This document shows positions 1-6,932 of a DNA stretch of 15,824 nucleotides, piece after piece. Position numbers and translations under genes: made by a program. This DNA is from Sterolibacterium sp964521075 (lineage in GTDB: Bacteria; Pseudomonadota; Gammaproteobacteria; Burkholderiales; Rhodocyclaceae): positions 1-15,824 of the forward strand of contig CAZFPI010000064.1 in NCBI GenBank assembly GCA_964521075.1, written 5' to 3'. Positions within the stretch are counted from its first letter, which is position 1. Every line of letters starts with the position of its first letter. The notes under the pieces are model-generated. The model was given only the letters and a program-made list of their open reading frames with translations. It did no database searches and was not told the origin of the DNA.

Positions 1-28
1 GGACCCCGGCTTTCGCCGGGGTGACGAG
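1..28 (+). repeat. REP-like palindrome, copy A
   Basis: A palindromic core at 4-21 (ccccggctttcgccgggg) has a 7-base perfect stem and a 4-base loop, followed by TGACGAG. The same core occurs inverted at 81-98, and a sequence variant with the same TGACGA tail lies at 126-155. This matches the general look of proteobacterial REP/BIME elements found between genes. The copy may begin upstream of the window. Confidence 0.75.
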
Positions 29-71
29 TCAATCTGCGCGTCCAGTTATTGATCCAGCGCGCAAATGCACA

Positions 72-103
72 ACGTCGTCGCCCCGGCGAAAGCCGGGGCC
101 CAG
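72..103 (-). repeat. REP-like palindrome, copy B (inverted)
   Basis: Positions 81-98 (ccccggcgaaagccgggg) are the exact reverse complement of the core of copy A. The flank read on the minus strand, GGGGCGACGACG, resembles the GGGGTGACGA tail of copy A. The head-to-head pairing with copy A resembles a BIME arrangement. Confidence 0.75.
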
Positions 104-125
104 GAGGGAGGAAAGCCCGTCCGTC

Positions 126-155
126 ACTGGATTCCGGCATTCGCCGGAATGACGA
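126..155 (+). repeat. REP-like palindrome, copy C
   Basis: The core at 131-150 (attccggcattcgccggaat) is an 8-base perfect stem with loop ATTC, followed by TGACGA as in copy A. It ends about 48 bases beyond the phoR stop codon. On the phoR transcript it would form a strong hairpin but has no U-run after it, so it is more likely an mRNA 3'-end-protecting or spacing element than an intrinsic terminator. Positions 156-202 hold nothing I recognise. Confidence 0.75.
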
Positions 156-202
156 AAACTTTAGGATTTATCGGGCCGGGTCAATAGGTTCAAGAAGCTT
201 GC

Positions 203-1522
203 TTACCCGACGGCGATCGGGCTGGCGATTCGGCTGGCAGGGAATCGGGCGGCGAAGCGGCTGCCGTGTCCGGGTTCGCTGGTGATTTCCAGTGTGGCCT
301 GGTGGCGTGCCAGGGCGTGTTTCACGATGGCTAGCCCCAGACCCGTGCCGCCGGCTGCCCGTGAGCGGCCGGCGTCGGCACGATAGAAACGTTCTGTCAG
401 GCGGGGGATGTGCCGGGGGTCGATGCCAACGCCGGAGTCGGTGACCGAGAAAATGGCTTCTGTGCCCATTTTTTCCCAGCGAATGTGGATGCTGCCTGCT
501 TGCGGGGTGTAGCGGATGGCATTCGAGAGCAGGTTGCCAAAGGCACTGGTGAGCTCGCTTTCGCTGCCGGACAGGTCGGTGTCTTGCGCTGGCGTTTCGA
601 GCAGGATCACGTGGCGTCCGCCGGAGAGGGCGATGGCGTCCCGGTGCAGACGGTCGAGCAGGGCGGCCATGTCGATTTTTGCGTTCTCGGGCGGCGGGGA
701 GGCTTCCAGCACCGAGAGGGTGAGCAAGTCCTGGATGATGGAGAGCATGCGTTCCGATTGCTCGCTCATCAAGGCGAGGTAACGGGTGCGTTCTTCTTCC
801 GCAAGCGGCAATTCGCGCAGGGTTTCGAGAAAGCCCGCGAGGACAGTCAGCGGGGTGCGGAGCTCGTGCGAGACATTGGCGACGAAATCCCGGCGCATGC
901 GGTCGAGCCGTTCGCTTTGCGTGACATCCCTGATTTGCAGCAGGCGGTTGCTGTCTGCATAAGGCAGCATCGACAGGGAAAGCACTTCTTCGTTGCCCCG
1001 GTCGAAGCTCATGACCAGAGGCCGGGAGAAATCTGCGGCGGTCAGATAGGCGATGAATTCCGGGTGGCGGATGAGGTGGGCGATGGGCTGGCCACGATCC
1101 GTTCGGGGGTCGATCGCCAGTTGTCGGGCGGCGATGTGGTTGCACCAGACGATGCGTTCAGTGGCATCGAGTGTGACGATGCCATCGGTCAGGGCTTCTC
1201 CGGCAGCGGCAAAGAGGCTCAGGCCGGCATCGCGCCGGGCAAGTTCGGCGCGAGTCTCTTTTTCGTGACGATAGAGCCGGTCAAAAATTTCGTCCCAGCG
1301 TCCTTCTCCTTCCAGGTGTACGTCGGGTGAGGGCTGGCGCGACCAGCGTTCCAGGCGTGCCAGCGCGTCAAGGTGGCGGTAAAAATGCCGGGCCAGCCAG
1401 GCAAGCAGCAGGGATGAGAAAATGGCCAGACCGGCCCAGCCACCCCAGATCCATCCGCCCGTCAGCGCGCAAAGAAGGCAGAAGAAAAGCGTAATCAGGG
1501 TGTGGATGCCGGGGAACATCAT
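203..1522 (-). CDS. phoR: Phosphate-regulon sensor histidine kinase PhoR
   Basis: A 439-residue inner-membrane kinase. It autophosphorylates a histidine under phosphate limitation and passes the phosphate to PhoB; with PhoU it also acts as PhoB phosphatase when phosphate is ample. Two hydrophobic segments at about 7-22 and 27-45 are followed by a basic region. A PAS-like domain covers about 100-200. The HisKA box VSHELRTPL carries the phospho-acceptor His219. The C-terminal ATPase domain shows an N box (NLLSNAIRYT), G1 box (DSGVGI) and G2 box (GGTGLGLAIV). There is almost no periplasmic loop, as is usual for PhoR, which senses through the Pst complex rather than binding phosphate directly. 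It is the last gene of the operon, 6 bases after phoB. Two adjacent ATG codons (1522 and 1519) could each be the start. Confidence 0.96.
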   Translation of the reverse strand: MMFPGIHTLITLFFCLLCALTGGWIWGGWAGLAIFSSLLLAWLARHFYRHLDALARLERWSRQPSPDVHLEGEGRWDEIFDRLYRHEKETRAELARRDAGLSLFAAAGEALTDGIVTLDATERIVWCNHIAARQLAIDPRTDRGQPIAHLIRHPEFIAYLTAADFSRPLVMSFDRGNEEVLSLSMLPYADSNRLLQIRDVTQSERLDRMRRDFVANVSHELRTPLTVLAGFLETLRELPLAEEERTRYLALMSEQSERMLSIIQDLLTLSVLEASPPPENAKIDMAALLDRLHRDAIALSGGRHVILLETPAQDTDLSGSESELTSAFGNLLSNAIRYTPQAGSIHIRWEKMGTEAIFSVTDSGVGIDPRHIPRLTERFYRADAGRSRAAGGTGLGLAIVKHALARHQATLEITSEPGHGSRFAARFPASRIASPIAVG

Positions 1523-1528
1523 GGCTGC

Positions 1529-2215
1529 TCAGGGATTCAGGAAGCGGTAGCCGGAACCCCGGACGGTGTCGATGCGCGCATCTTCTCCCGCAGGTTCCAG
1601 AGCCGCGCGCAGGCGGCGGACATGCACATCGACGGTACGTTCTTCGACATAGACGTGGTCGCCCCAGACTTCGTCGAGGAGCTGTGCACGGCTATAGACG
1701 CGCTCCGGGTGGGTCATGAGAAACAGCAGCAGGCGAAACTCGGTGGGGCCTAGCGGGATGGTCGTGCCTTCGATCTGAAGCCGTCGTGTTGTCGGGTTGA
1801 TGGTCAGCCGGCCTGAAACCACGTTCGCGCTATCCAGATGCGGAGCGCGGCGGCGCAAGACGGCGCGAACACGGGCAATGAGTTCCTTGGGCGAGAATGG
1901 CTTGGTGACGTAGTCATCCGCTCCGGCGTTCAGCCCTTCCACCCGGTTGTCTTCTTCCACGCGGGCGGTGAGCATGATGATGGGCAGGTCGCGTGTCCGT
2001 TCCTCGGTTCTCAGCTTGCGCGCGAGGGTAAGGCCGGACTGGTCAGGCAGCATCCAGTCGAGGATCAGCAGATCCGGCAGGGCGGCGCGAATCGCGGCAG
2101 ATCCTTCTCCGGCAGTGGACGCGCAGCTGACTTCAAAGCCGTGGTGCCGGAGGTTTACCACCAGAAGTTCCTGAATGGCGGGTTCGTCTTCGATCACCAG
2201 GAGTCTGGCGGTCAT
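1529..2215 (-). CDS. phoB: Phosphate-regulon response regulator PhoB
   Basis: A 228-residue OmpR/PhoB-family transcription factor. The receiver domain (about 1-120) has the acidic pair E9/D10, the phospho-acceptor Asp53 in LILDWMLPD, Thr83 and Lys105 in YVTKPFSP. The winged-helix DNA-binding domain (about 130-228) includes LGPTEFRLL, the recognition region VYVEERTVDVHVRRLR and the terminal hairpin VRGSGYRF. When phosphorylated, PhoB binds Pho boxes such as the candidate upstream of pstS. Its ATG overlaps the phoU stop codon by 4 bases (ATGA), indicating translational coupling, and a GGAG motif at 2224-2227 lies 8 bases before the start. Placement directly before phoR makes a standard two-component pair, which separates it from other OmpR-type regulators. 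Confidence 0.97.
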   Translation of the reverse strand: MTARLLVIEDEPAIQELLVVNLRHHGFEVSCASTAGEGSAAIRAALPDLLILDWMLPDQSGLTLARKLRTEERTRDLPIIMLTARVEEDNRVEGLNAGADDYVTKPFSPKELIARVRAVLRRRAPHLDSANVVSGRLTINPTTRRLQIEGTTIPLGPTEFRLLLFLMTHPERVYSRAQLLDEVWGDHVYVEERTVDVHVRRLRAALEPAGEDARIDTVRGSGYRFLNP

Positions 2216-2910
2216 GGTGTCTGCTCCAGGGTGGCATGACGGATGTCGCGGCCTTCGACGATATAGACGACGTTTTCGGCGACGTTTTTGGCATGGTCGC
2301 CAATGCGTTCGATGGCGCGGGCGATCCAGAGGATGTCAAGGCTGTTCGTGATGCTGCGCGGGTCTTCCATCATGCAGGTGATGAGCTGGCGAAGGATGGA
2401 TTTGAACTCGGCGTCGATCCGGGCGTCGGCGTGGATGACGCTGCCGGACTGCGCCGCATCGAGCCGCGCGAAGCCGTCGAGCGCGGTACGCAGCATGACG
2501 ATGGCGGCCTGGGCGACGTGGCGGATTTCGACTGCATGGGGCGTGCCGCCCGGGCTGCGCTCGTGCAGGCGGCCTGCGCCGCGCGCAATTTTTTTGGCTT
2601 CGTCGCCTATGCGTTCGAGGTCGGTCACAATTTTGCTGATGCCCATGACCAGCCGCAGATCGGAGGCGGCTGGCTGACGCCGGGCGATGACGTGGATGCA
2701 GCCATCGTCGATCCGCTTTTCGAAATCGTTGACCTTCTTGTCGTTGTCGATGATCGTTTGTGTCAGGGCTTCATCGGTGCTGGCGCAGGCGTCGATGGCT
2801 GCGCGAACCTGTGATTCGACGAGGCCGCCCATCTCGAGGACGTGGGCACGTAATTCGTCGAGTTCTTCATCAAACTGTTTTGAGACATGTACATGTGATT
2901 GTTCTGTCAT
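2212..2910 (-). CDS. phoU: Phosphate signalling protein PhoU
   Basis: A 232-residue cytoplasmic all-alpha protein that links the PstSCAB transporter to PhoR and represses the Pho regulon when phosphate is sufficient. Two PhoU repeats are visible: one near the N-terminus (FDEELDELRAHVLEMGGLVE, then a D-KVNDFEKRID metal-cluster-type motif) and one in the second half (DARIDAEFKSILRQLI). The phrase LRLVMGISKIVTDLERIGD is highly characteristic of the family. I chose ATG at 2910 (protein begins MTEQSHVHVS) because a GAGGA motif sits 9 bases upstream. An in-frame TTG at 2919 would add three residues but has no space for a ribosome site. The gene follows pstB by 12 bases and overlaps phoB by 4. Length is typical. 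Confidence 0.96.
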   Translation of the reverse strand: MTEQSHVHVSKQFDEELDELRAHVLEMGGLVESQVRAAIDACASTDEALTQTIIDNDKKVNDFEKRIDDGCIHVIARRQPAASDLRLVMGISKIVTDLERIGDEAKKIARGAGRLHERSPGGTPHAVEIRHVAQAAIVMLRTALDGFARLDAAQSGSVIHADARIDAEFKSILRQLITCMMEDPRSITNSLDILWIARAIERIGDHAKNVAENVVYIVEGRDIRHATLEQTP

Positions 2911-2922
2911 GATTTTCAATCC

Positions 2923-3705
2923 TCAGCCCATGCGGCCGGTAATGTAGTCTTCGGTGCGCTTGTCCTGCGGTTTGATGAATATCTCATCCGTTTTGCCAAA
3001 TTCGATCAGATCACCAAGATACAGGTAGGCAGTGTAGTCGGAGACGCGTGCCGCCTGCTGCAGGTTATGCGTCACGATGGCGATGGTGAATTCCTGCTTG
3101 AGTTCGTGGATGAGTTCTTCGATACGCATCGCGGAAATCGGGTCCAGCGCGGAAGTCGGTTCGTCGAGCAGCAGAATCTGCGGCTTCACCGCCACACCCC
3201 GGGCGATGCACAGGCGTTGCTGTTGTCCGCCGGATAATCCTGTACCGGGACGGTGGAGCTTGTCCTTGACTTCTTCCCACAGGGCCGCCTTGCTTAGTGC
3301 CCATTCGACCCGGTCATCCATCTCGCGGCGTGTCAGTTTTTCGTGCAGCCGGACACCGAAGGCGATGTTGTCGTAAATGGACATGGGGAAGGGCGTCGGT
3401 TTCTGGAAGACCATGCCGACCCGCGCACGCAGGCGGATGGTGTCTACGCCGGGGGCCAGGATGTTCTCGCCCTCGACGAGCAGCTCTCCTTCGGCGCGCT
3501 GGCCGGGGTAGAGGTCGTACATGCGGTTGATGGTGCGAAGCAGTGTCGATTTTCCGCAGCCCGAAGGGCCGATGAGGGCGGTGACCTGGCTCCGGTAGAG
3601 ATCGAGAGAGATGTTTTTCAGTGCCTGATGCTGGCCGTAGTAAAAATTCAGGCCGCGTATCTGTATTTGAGGATAGGTGTACCCCGGTTGATCCGGATTG
3701 GGCAT
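2923..3705 (-). CDS. pstB: Phosphate ABC transporter ATP-binding protein PstB
   Basis: A 260-residue ATPase that powers phosphate import with PstS, PstC and PstA. Walker A is GPSGCGKST (46-54), the Q-loop glutamine is in VFQKPTPFP (about 101), the ABC signature LSGGQ is at 157-161, Walker B with its glutamate is ILLLDEPTSALD (177-188), and the H-loop histidine is His213. GPSGCGKSTLLRTINRM and the PFPMSIYDN segment are PstB hallmarks. I chose the ATG at 3705, with AGGGAA 9 bases upstream, which gives the usual PstB length. The reading frame stays open upstream, and a GTG at 3771 would add 22 residues right after the pstA stop; it has no clear ribosome site. The 71 bases between pstA and this start therefore remain ambiguous. 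Confidence 0.96.
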   Translation of the reverse strand: MPNPDQPGYTYPQIQIRGLNFYYGQHQALKNISLDLYRSQVTALIGPSGCGKSTLLRTINRMYDLYPGQRAEGELLVEGENILAPGVDTIRLRARVGMVFQKPTPFPMSIYDNIAFGVRLHEKLTRREMDDRVEWALSKAALWEEVKDKLHRPGTGLSGGQQQRLCIARGVAVKPQILLLDEPTSALDPISAMRIEELIHELKQEFTIAIVTHNLQQAARVSDYTAYLYLGDLIEFGKTDEIFIKPQDKRTEDYITGRMG

Positions 3706-3776
3706 GGCGATGGCTTCCCTGACGAAATTGGACACGATGGGTGACGTTTTCTGGGCGGTCGGTGTGTTCACGGAGT

Positions 3777-4619
3777 TCAGTGTGTGCTTACCCGGTTCCG
3801 GAACAACAGGCGGGCGAGGATGTTCAGGAGGAGAACCGCGAGTGTGATGAGAAAGACTCCCGCCCAGGCCAGGGCTTGCCAGTCTTCGAAGGGGCTCATC
3901 GCAAACTTGAACAGCGTGACAGGTAAATTGGCCATCGGCCCGGTGATGTCTGTGCTGTAAAACTGGTTGGACAAGGCGGTAAACAGAAGGGGCGCGGTTT
4001 CGCCGGAAATTCGGGCCAGGGCAAGCAGGATGCCAGTTATTACGCCGTTTCTGGCAGCGCGCAAGGTCACTTGCAATGTGACTTTCCATTGCGGTGCGCC
4101 CAGCGCGTAGGCGGCTTCGCGCAGATTGTCCGGCACCAGCCGCAGCATGTCGTCGGTGGTGCGTACCACGACCGGGATGACCAGCAAGGCCAGGGCGAGT
4201 GAGCCTGCCAGCGCGGAAAACTTGCCGGATTGTGCGACATAGACCGAGTAAATGAACAGGCCAATGACGATGGAGGGGGCCGAGAGCAGGATGTCGTTCA
4301 TGAAGCGCGTTACCCGGGCAAGCCAGCTGCGCTGGCCGAATTCGGATAGATATATCCCGGCGAGCACTGCAATCGGGGTGGCAATGAACATCGCCAGGCC
4401 GACCATGATCGCGCTGCCGACAATGGCGTTACGCAGCCCGCCCGCTTCGCCTGGCGCAGGAGTGTCGAGGGTCAGCAGAGTGAAGGAGAGCGCGCTCATC
4501 CCGTGTTCGAGGACTGTCCAGAGAATCCAGATCAGCCAGAACAGGCCAAAGGCCATCGCCAGAAAGGACAAGGCCAGGACGATGAAGTTGGTCAGGCGGC
4601 GTTTTCGGTGAAGTTGCAT
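3777..4619 (-). CDS. pstA: Phosphate ABC transporter permease PstA
   Basis: An inner-membrane permease subunit (280 residues from ATG at 4619) that pairs with PstC to form the phosphate channel. It has about six hydrophobic segments, beginning with FIVLALSFLAMAFGLFWLIW. The cytoplasmic EAA-type loop EAAYALGAPQWKVTLQVTL contacts PstB, and RISGETAPLLFTA is a PstA signature. The frame also permits a TTG start at 4652, 5 bases after the pstC stop, giving 291 residues. Neither start has a clear Shine-Dalgarno motif, so translation may depend on coupling to pstC. The ATG form begins MQLHRKRRLTNF, a basic N-terminus before the first membrane segment as expected for the family. Confidence 0.93.
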   Translation of the reverse strand: MQLHRKRRLTNFIVLALSFLAMAFGLFWLIWILWTVLEHGMSALSFTLLTLDTPAPGEAGGLRNAIVGSAIMVGLAMFIATPIAVLAGIYLSEFGQRSWLARVTRFMNDILLSAPSIVIGLFIYSVYVAQSGKFSALAGSLALALLVIPVVVRTTDDMLRLVPDNLREAAYALGAPQWKVTLQVTLRAARNGVITGILLALARISGETAPLLFTALSNQFYSTDITGPMANLPVTLFKFAMSPFEDWQALAWAGVFLITLAVLLLNILARLLFRNRVSTH

Positions 4620-4657
4620 AGGGATTTTGGGTGCGGTTCTTGTCTTCGGCAAGGTAT

Positions 4658-5623
4658 TCAGCGGGGGGATGCCTGCCGTTCCAGGGAGAGCAGGAGCAGT
4701 TTGGAACAGGCCAGCACGACGAGCGTGATGAGGAACAAGATCAGGCCAAGCTCGATCAGTGCGGCGGTATAAAGCCCGGGGCTCGCTTCGGAAAATTCGT
4801 TGGCCAGGGCGGAGGTGATCGAGTTTCCCGGGAGAAACAGGGAGAAATTCGAGAACTGGCTGGCATTGCCGATGACGAAAGTGACTGCCATGGTTTCGCC
4901 CAGTGCCCGGCCAAAACCCAGCATGACGCCGCCAATGAGCCCCACGCGGGTGTGGGGCAGAACGATATGCCGGATGACTTCCCAGGTCGTTCCGCCCAGC
5001 CCGTAACAGGATTCCTTGAGCAGCGGCGGGACAAGTTCGAAGACATCGCGCATCACGGAGGCGATGAAGGGGATGATCATGATGGCCAGGATGACACCCG
5101 CTGCCAGCAGGCCGATTCCCAGCGGCGGGCCGGAAAACAGTTCGCCGATCAGGGGAAGTTTTCCCAGTGTGGCGGCAAGAAAAGGTTGTACATGCGTGGA
5201 GAAAAACGGGGCGAAAACCAGCAGCCCCCAGATGCCATAAACGATGCTAGGGATGCCCGCGAGCAGTTCAATGGCGATGCCCAGCGGCGCGCGCAGCCAG
5301 CGCGGGGCCAGCTCCGTCAGAAACAGGGCAATGCCAAAGCTCACCGGCAGGGCAATCACGAGGGCGATGATCGAACTGACGATCGTGCCATAGATGGGGA
5401 TCAGCGCGCCGAAGCGTTCGGCGGGCGGGTTCCACTCGTTGCTGACCAGGAACCCCGCGCCGAAAGCGCGGATGGAGGGCAGCGCACTCCAGGCCAGCGA
5501 GACAAGGATGCCGACCATGAGCAGCAGGGTGGCCATCGCAAAAGATCTTGTGATACCCCTGAAAATCGCATCACCCCATCGCCCGGAGGAGGCAGATGAA
5601 CGAGGCTTTTCCTGTCCGCTCAT
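4658..5623 (-). CDS. pstC: Phosphate ABC transporter permease PstC
   Basis: A 321-residue inner-membrane permease, partner of PstA. The first membrane segment is at about 28-48, followed by a periplasmic stretch with LVSNEWNPPAERFGALIPIYGT, typical of PstC. LLAGIPSIVYGIWGL and the EAA-type loop (ESCYGLGGTTWEVIRHIVLP) are conserved, and GFGRALGETMAVTFVIGN is a PstC signature. About six hydrophobic helices are visible. The gene starts with ATG 14 bases after pstS and precedes pstA by a few bases to 38 bases, depending on the pstA start. The ribosome site is weak (GCAAGA), in keeping with the common pattern of strongly expressed pstS and weaker downstream genes. Length and composition look ordinary. 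Confidence 0.95.
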   Translation of the reverse strand: MSGQEKPRSSASSGRWGDAIFRGITRSFAMATLLLMVGILVSLAWSALPSIRAFGAGFLVSNEWNPPAERFGALIPIYGTIVSSIIALVIALPVSFGIALFLTELAPRWLRAPLGIAIELLAGIPSIVYGIWGLLVFAPFFSTHVQPFLAATLGKLPLIGELFSGPPLGIGLLAAGVILAIMIIPFIASVMRDVFELVPPLLKESCYGLGGTTWEVIRHIVLPHTRVGLIGGVMLGFGRALGETMAVTFVIGNASQFSNFSLFLPGNSITSALANEFSEASPGLYTAALIELGLILFLITLVVLACSKLLLLSLERQASPR

Positions 5624-5637
5624 GATCTTGCGCCCGC

Positions 5638-6678
5638 TTACCTGACGGGCTTGCCAGCCGCATCACGGATGCCGGCCCAGGAGGCGGCAACCTGTTTCAT
5701 CAGCTTTTCCGGCAAGGGAACATAGTCCATATCCGCTGCGAGCTTGCTGCCATTCTGGTAAGACCATTCGAAGAATTTCAGTACCTCAGCCCCCTGGGCC
5801 GGCTTGTCCTGTTTCTTGTGCATCAGGATAAAGGTTGCCCCCGTGATGGGCCAGGCAGTTTTGCCCGGCTGGTTGGTGAGAATCTCGCCAAAGGCGGATT
5901 TGCTCCAGTCCGCCGTGGCCGCCGCATCGCGGAAAGTCTCGTCATCTGGCCCGACATAGTTTCCGGCCACATTTTTCAGTTGAATCCAGGCGAGCCTGTT
6001 CTGCTTGGCATACGCATATTCGACATAGCCAATCGAATTCGGAATACGCTGAAGGAAGGCCGAAACCCCTTCGTTACCCTTGCCGCCCATGCCTGTCGGC
6101 CATTGCACCACCGTGCCTTCGCCAACCCTGGATTTCCATTCCTCGCTGACTTTCGAAAGATAGTGCGTGAAGATGAAGCTGGTTCCCGAGCCGTCCGCAC
6201 GGCGAATGACAGCGATATCCGTAGCGGGCAGCGTCATGCCCGGGTTCAGCGCGGCAATGGCCGGATCATTCCAGCGCGCGATCTTGCCAAGGTAAATGTT
6301 CGCCAGCACCTCCCCCGTCATCCGGAGTTGTCCCGGTTTGATGCCCATCACGTTGATGACAGGTACTACGCCACCGATTACTGCCGGAAACTGGAGCAGA
6401 CCATCCTTTTCCAGAGCTTCGGTCTTCAGCGGCATGTCGGACGCACCAAAATCAACGGTCTTCGCCGTGATCTGCTTGATGCCGCCGCCGGAACCGATCG
6501 ACTGATAATTGACCTTGATCCCGGTCGCCTTGAAATAGGCGTCCGCCCATTTTGCATAAACAGGAGCCGGGAAGGATGCCCCGGCCCCGGTGATTTCCGT
6601 CGCCATCGCGGCAGTGTTCATCAGGGAAATTGCCGCAAAGCACGCTGAAATGGCCAGGGAGTTTCTGGTTCGGATCAT
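5638..6678 (-). CDS. pstS: Periplasmic phosphate-binding protein PstS
   Basis: A 346-residue exported protein that captures phosphate and delivers it to PstCA. The N-terminus has basic residues (MIRTRNS), a hydrophobic core and a likely signal-peptidase I site AMA^TE after residue 26. The mature part starts with ITGAGASFPAPVYAKW, whose ASF motif contributes to the phosphate site. Further family motifs are SIGSGGGIKQI, VDFGASDMPL (binding aspartate) and IRRADGSGTSFIF (binding arginine and serine). There is no lipobox cysteine, so it should be a free periplasmic protein. The ATG has GAGG at 6687-6690, 8 bases upstream. It is the first gene of the operon, behind the candidate PhoB-controlled promoter. 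Confidence 0.97.
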   Translation of the reverse strand: MIRTRNSLAISACFAAISLMNTAAMATEITGAGASFPAPVYAKWADAYFKATGIKVNYQSIGSGGGIKQITAKTVDFGASDMPLKTEALEKDGLLQFPAVIGGVVPVINVMGIKPGQLRMTGEVLANIYLGKIARWNDPAIAALNPGMTLPATDIAVIRRADGSGTSFIFTHYLSKVSEEWKSRVGEGTVVQWPTGMGGKGNEGVSAFLQRIPNSIGYVEYAYAKQNRLAWIQLKNVAGNYVGPDDETFRDAAATADWSKSAFGEILTNQPGKTAWPITGATFILMHKKQDKPAQGAEVLKFFEWSYQNGSKLAADMDYVPLPEKLMKQVAASWAGIRDAAGKPVR

Positions 6679-6696
6679 CGTTATCGCCTCAAAGGA

Positions 6697-6718
6697 AAAG
6701 TGAAAGTTCGCTCACTTT
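6697..6718. repeat. Inverted repeat across the pstS transcription start
   Basis: A perfect 7-base inverted repeat, AAAGTGA (6697-6703) and TCACTTT (6712-6718), separated by 8 bases. It overlaps the candidate -10 element and the predicted transcription start of pstS. Because transcription would start inside it, a DNA-level role seems more likely than an mRNA hairpin. It could also be chance. Confidence 0.4.
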
Positions 6719-6747
6719 ATCGGGCGATTGTTACGGCGTTGTTACGG
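6714..6747 (-). promoter_or_regulatory. Candidate Pho box and promoter of pstSCAB-phoUBR
   Basis: Read on the minus strand, two identical heptamers CCGTAAC (6747-6741 and 6736-6730) are separated by 4 bases, giving the 11-base period of a Pho box. After the second heptamer come 10 bases and then TAAAGT (6719-6714), a -10-like hexamer at the same distance as in classical Pho promoters, where the Pho box replaces the -35 element. Each heptamer matches the E. coli consensus CTGTCAT at only 4 of 7 positions, but the two copies are identical to each other and are placed as expected upstream of pstS. Predicted transcription start is near 6707. Confidence 0.65.
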
Positions 6748-6932
6748 GGGCTGATTGTTGCCCCGGTGGATCCTGTCTGTGCGGCTTGTCTTGCTCCTTG
6801 TCTGAAAATCCACGATACTTCCGTCAGTTTCAAACGGTTGTTTGATTTTTGGGAACAGGGCGCGGGCGGGTTACGGCCTGTGTTTTGTATTTATTCCCGA
6901 TGTGTTTTTCTGACATCTTTTCCGGGGGTCGC

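Noticed and set aside
410..1330. Long plus-strand open frame (306 codons) opposite phoR
   Set aside because: It is antisense to a clearly conserved kinase; the translation has no recognisable motif and is explained by GC-rich codon structure on the other strand.
2885..2896. 12-base palindrome acatgtacatgt inside phoU
   Set aside because: It encodes the His-Val-His-Val stretch near the PhoU N-terminus and has no flanking extension; probably chance.
2893..2910. Pho-box-like ATGTGAT-N4-CTGTCAT on the plus strand at the phoU start
   Set aside because: It faces away from the operon, no -10 element lies 10 bases downstream (CCTCAG), and the perfect half is simply the phoU start codon context.
3706..4089. 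Extending PstB to the 388-codon frame starting at 4089
   Set aside because: The extra region overlaps pstA in another frame and reads as low-quality Pro/His/Arg-rich sequence; PstB is normally about 260 residues.
4631..5599. 322-codon plus-strand frame opposite pstC
   Set aside because: The translation is very rich in Gln, Asp, Gly and Arg, typical of the reverse strand of a membrane protein gene; pstC is unmistakable.
6774..6803. Three TGTCT motifs at 12-13 base spacing upstream of the first dehydrogenase gene
   Set aside because: The spacing is not the 11 bases of a Pho box, the repeats are short and no promoter elements fit them.
6849..6932. TTG start at 6849 for the first acyl-CoA dehydrogenase
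   Set aside because: ATG 6933 has a GGGGG ribosome-site-like motif and a sensible N-terminus; the longer form adds 28 residues of unconvincing sequence inside the promoter region.
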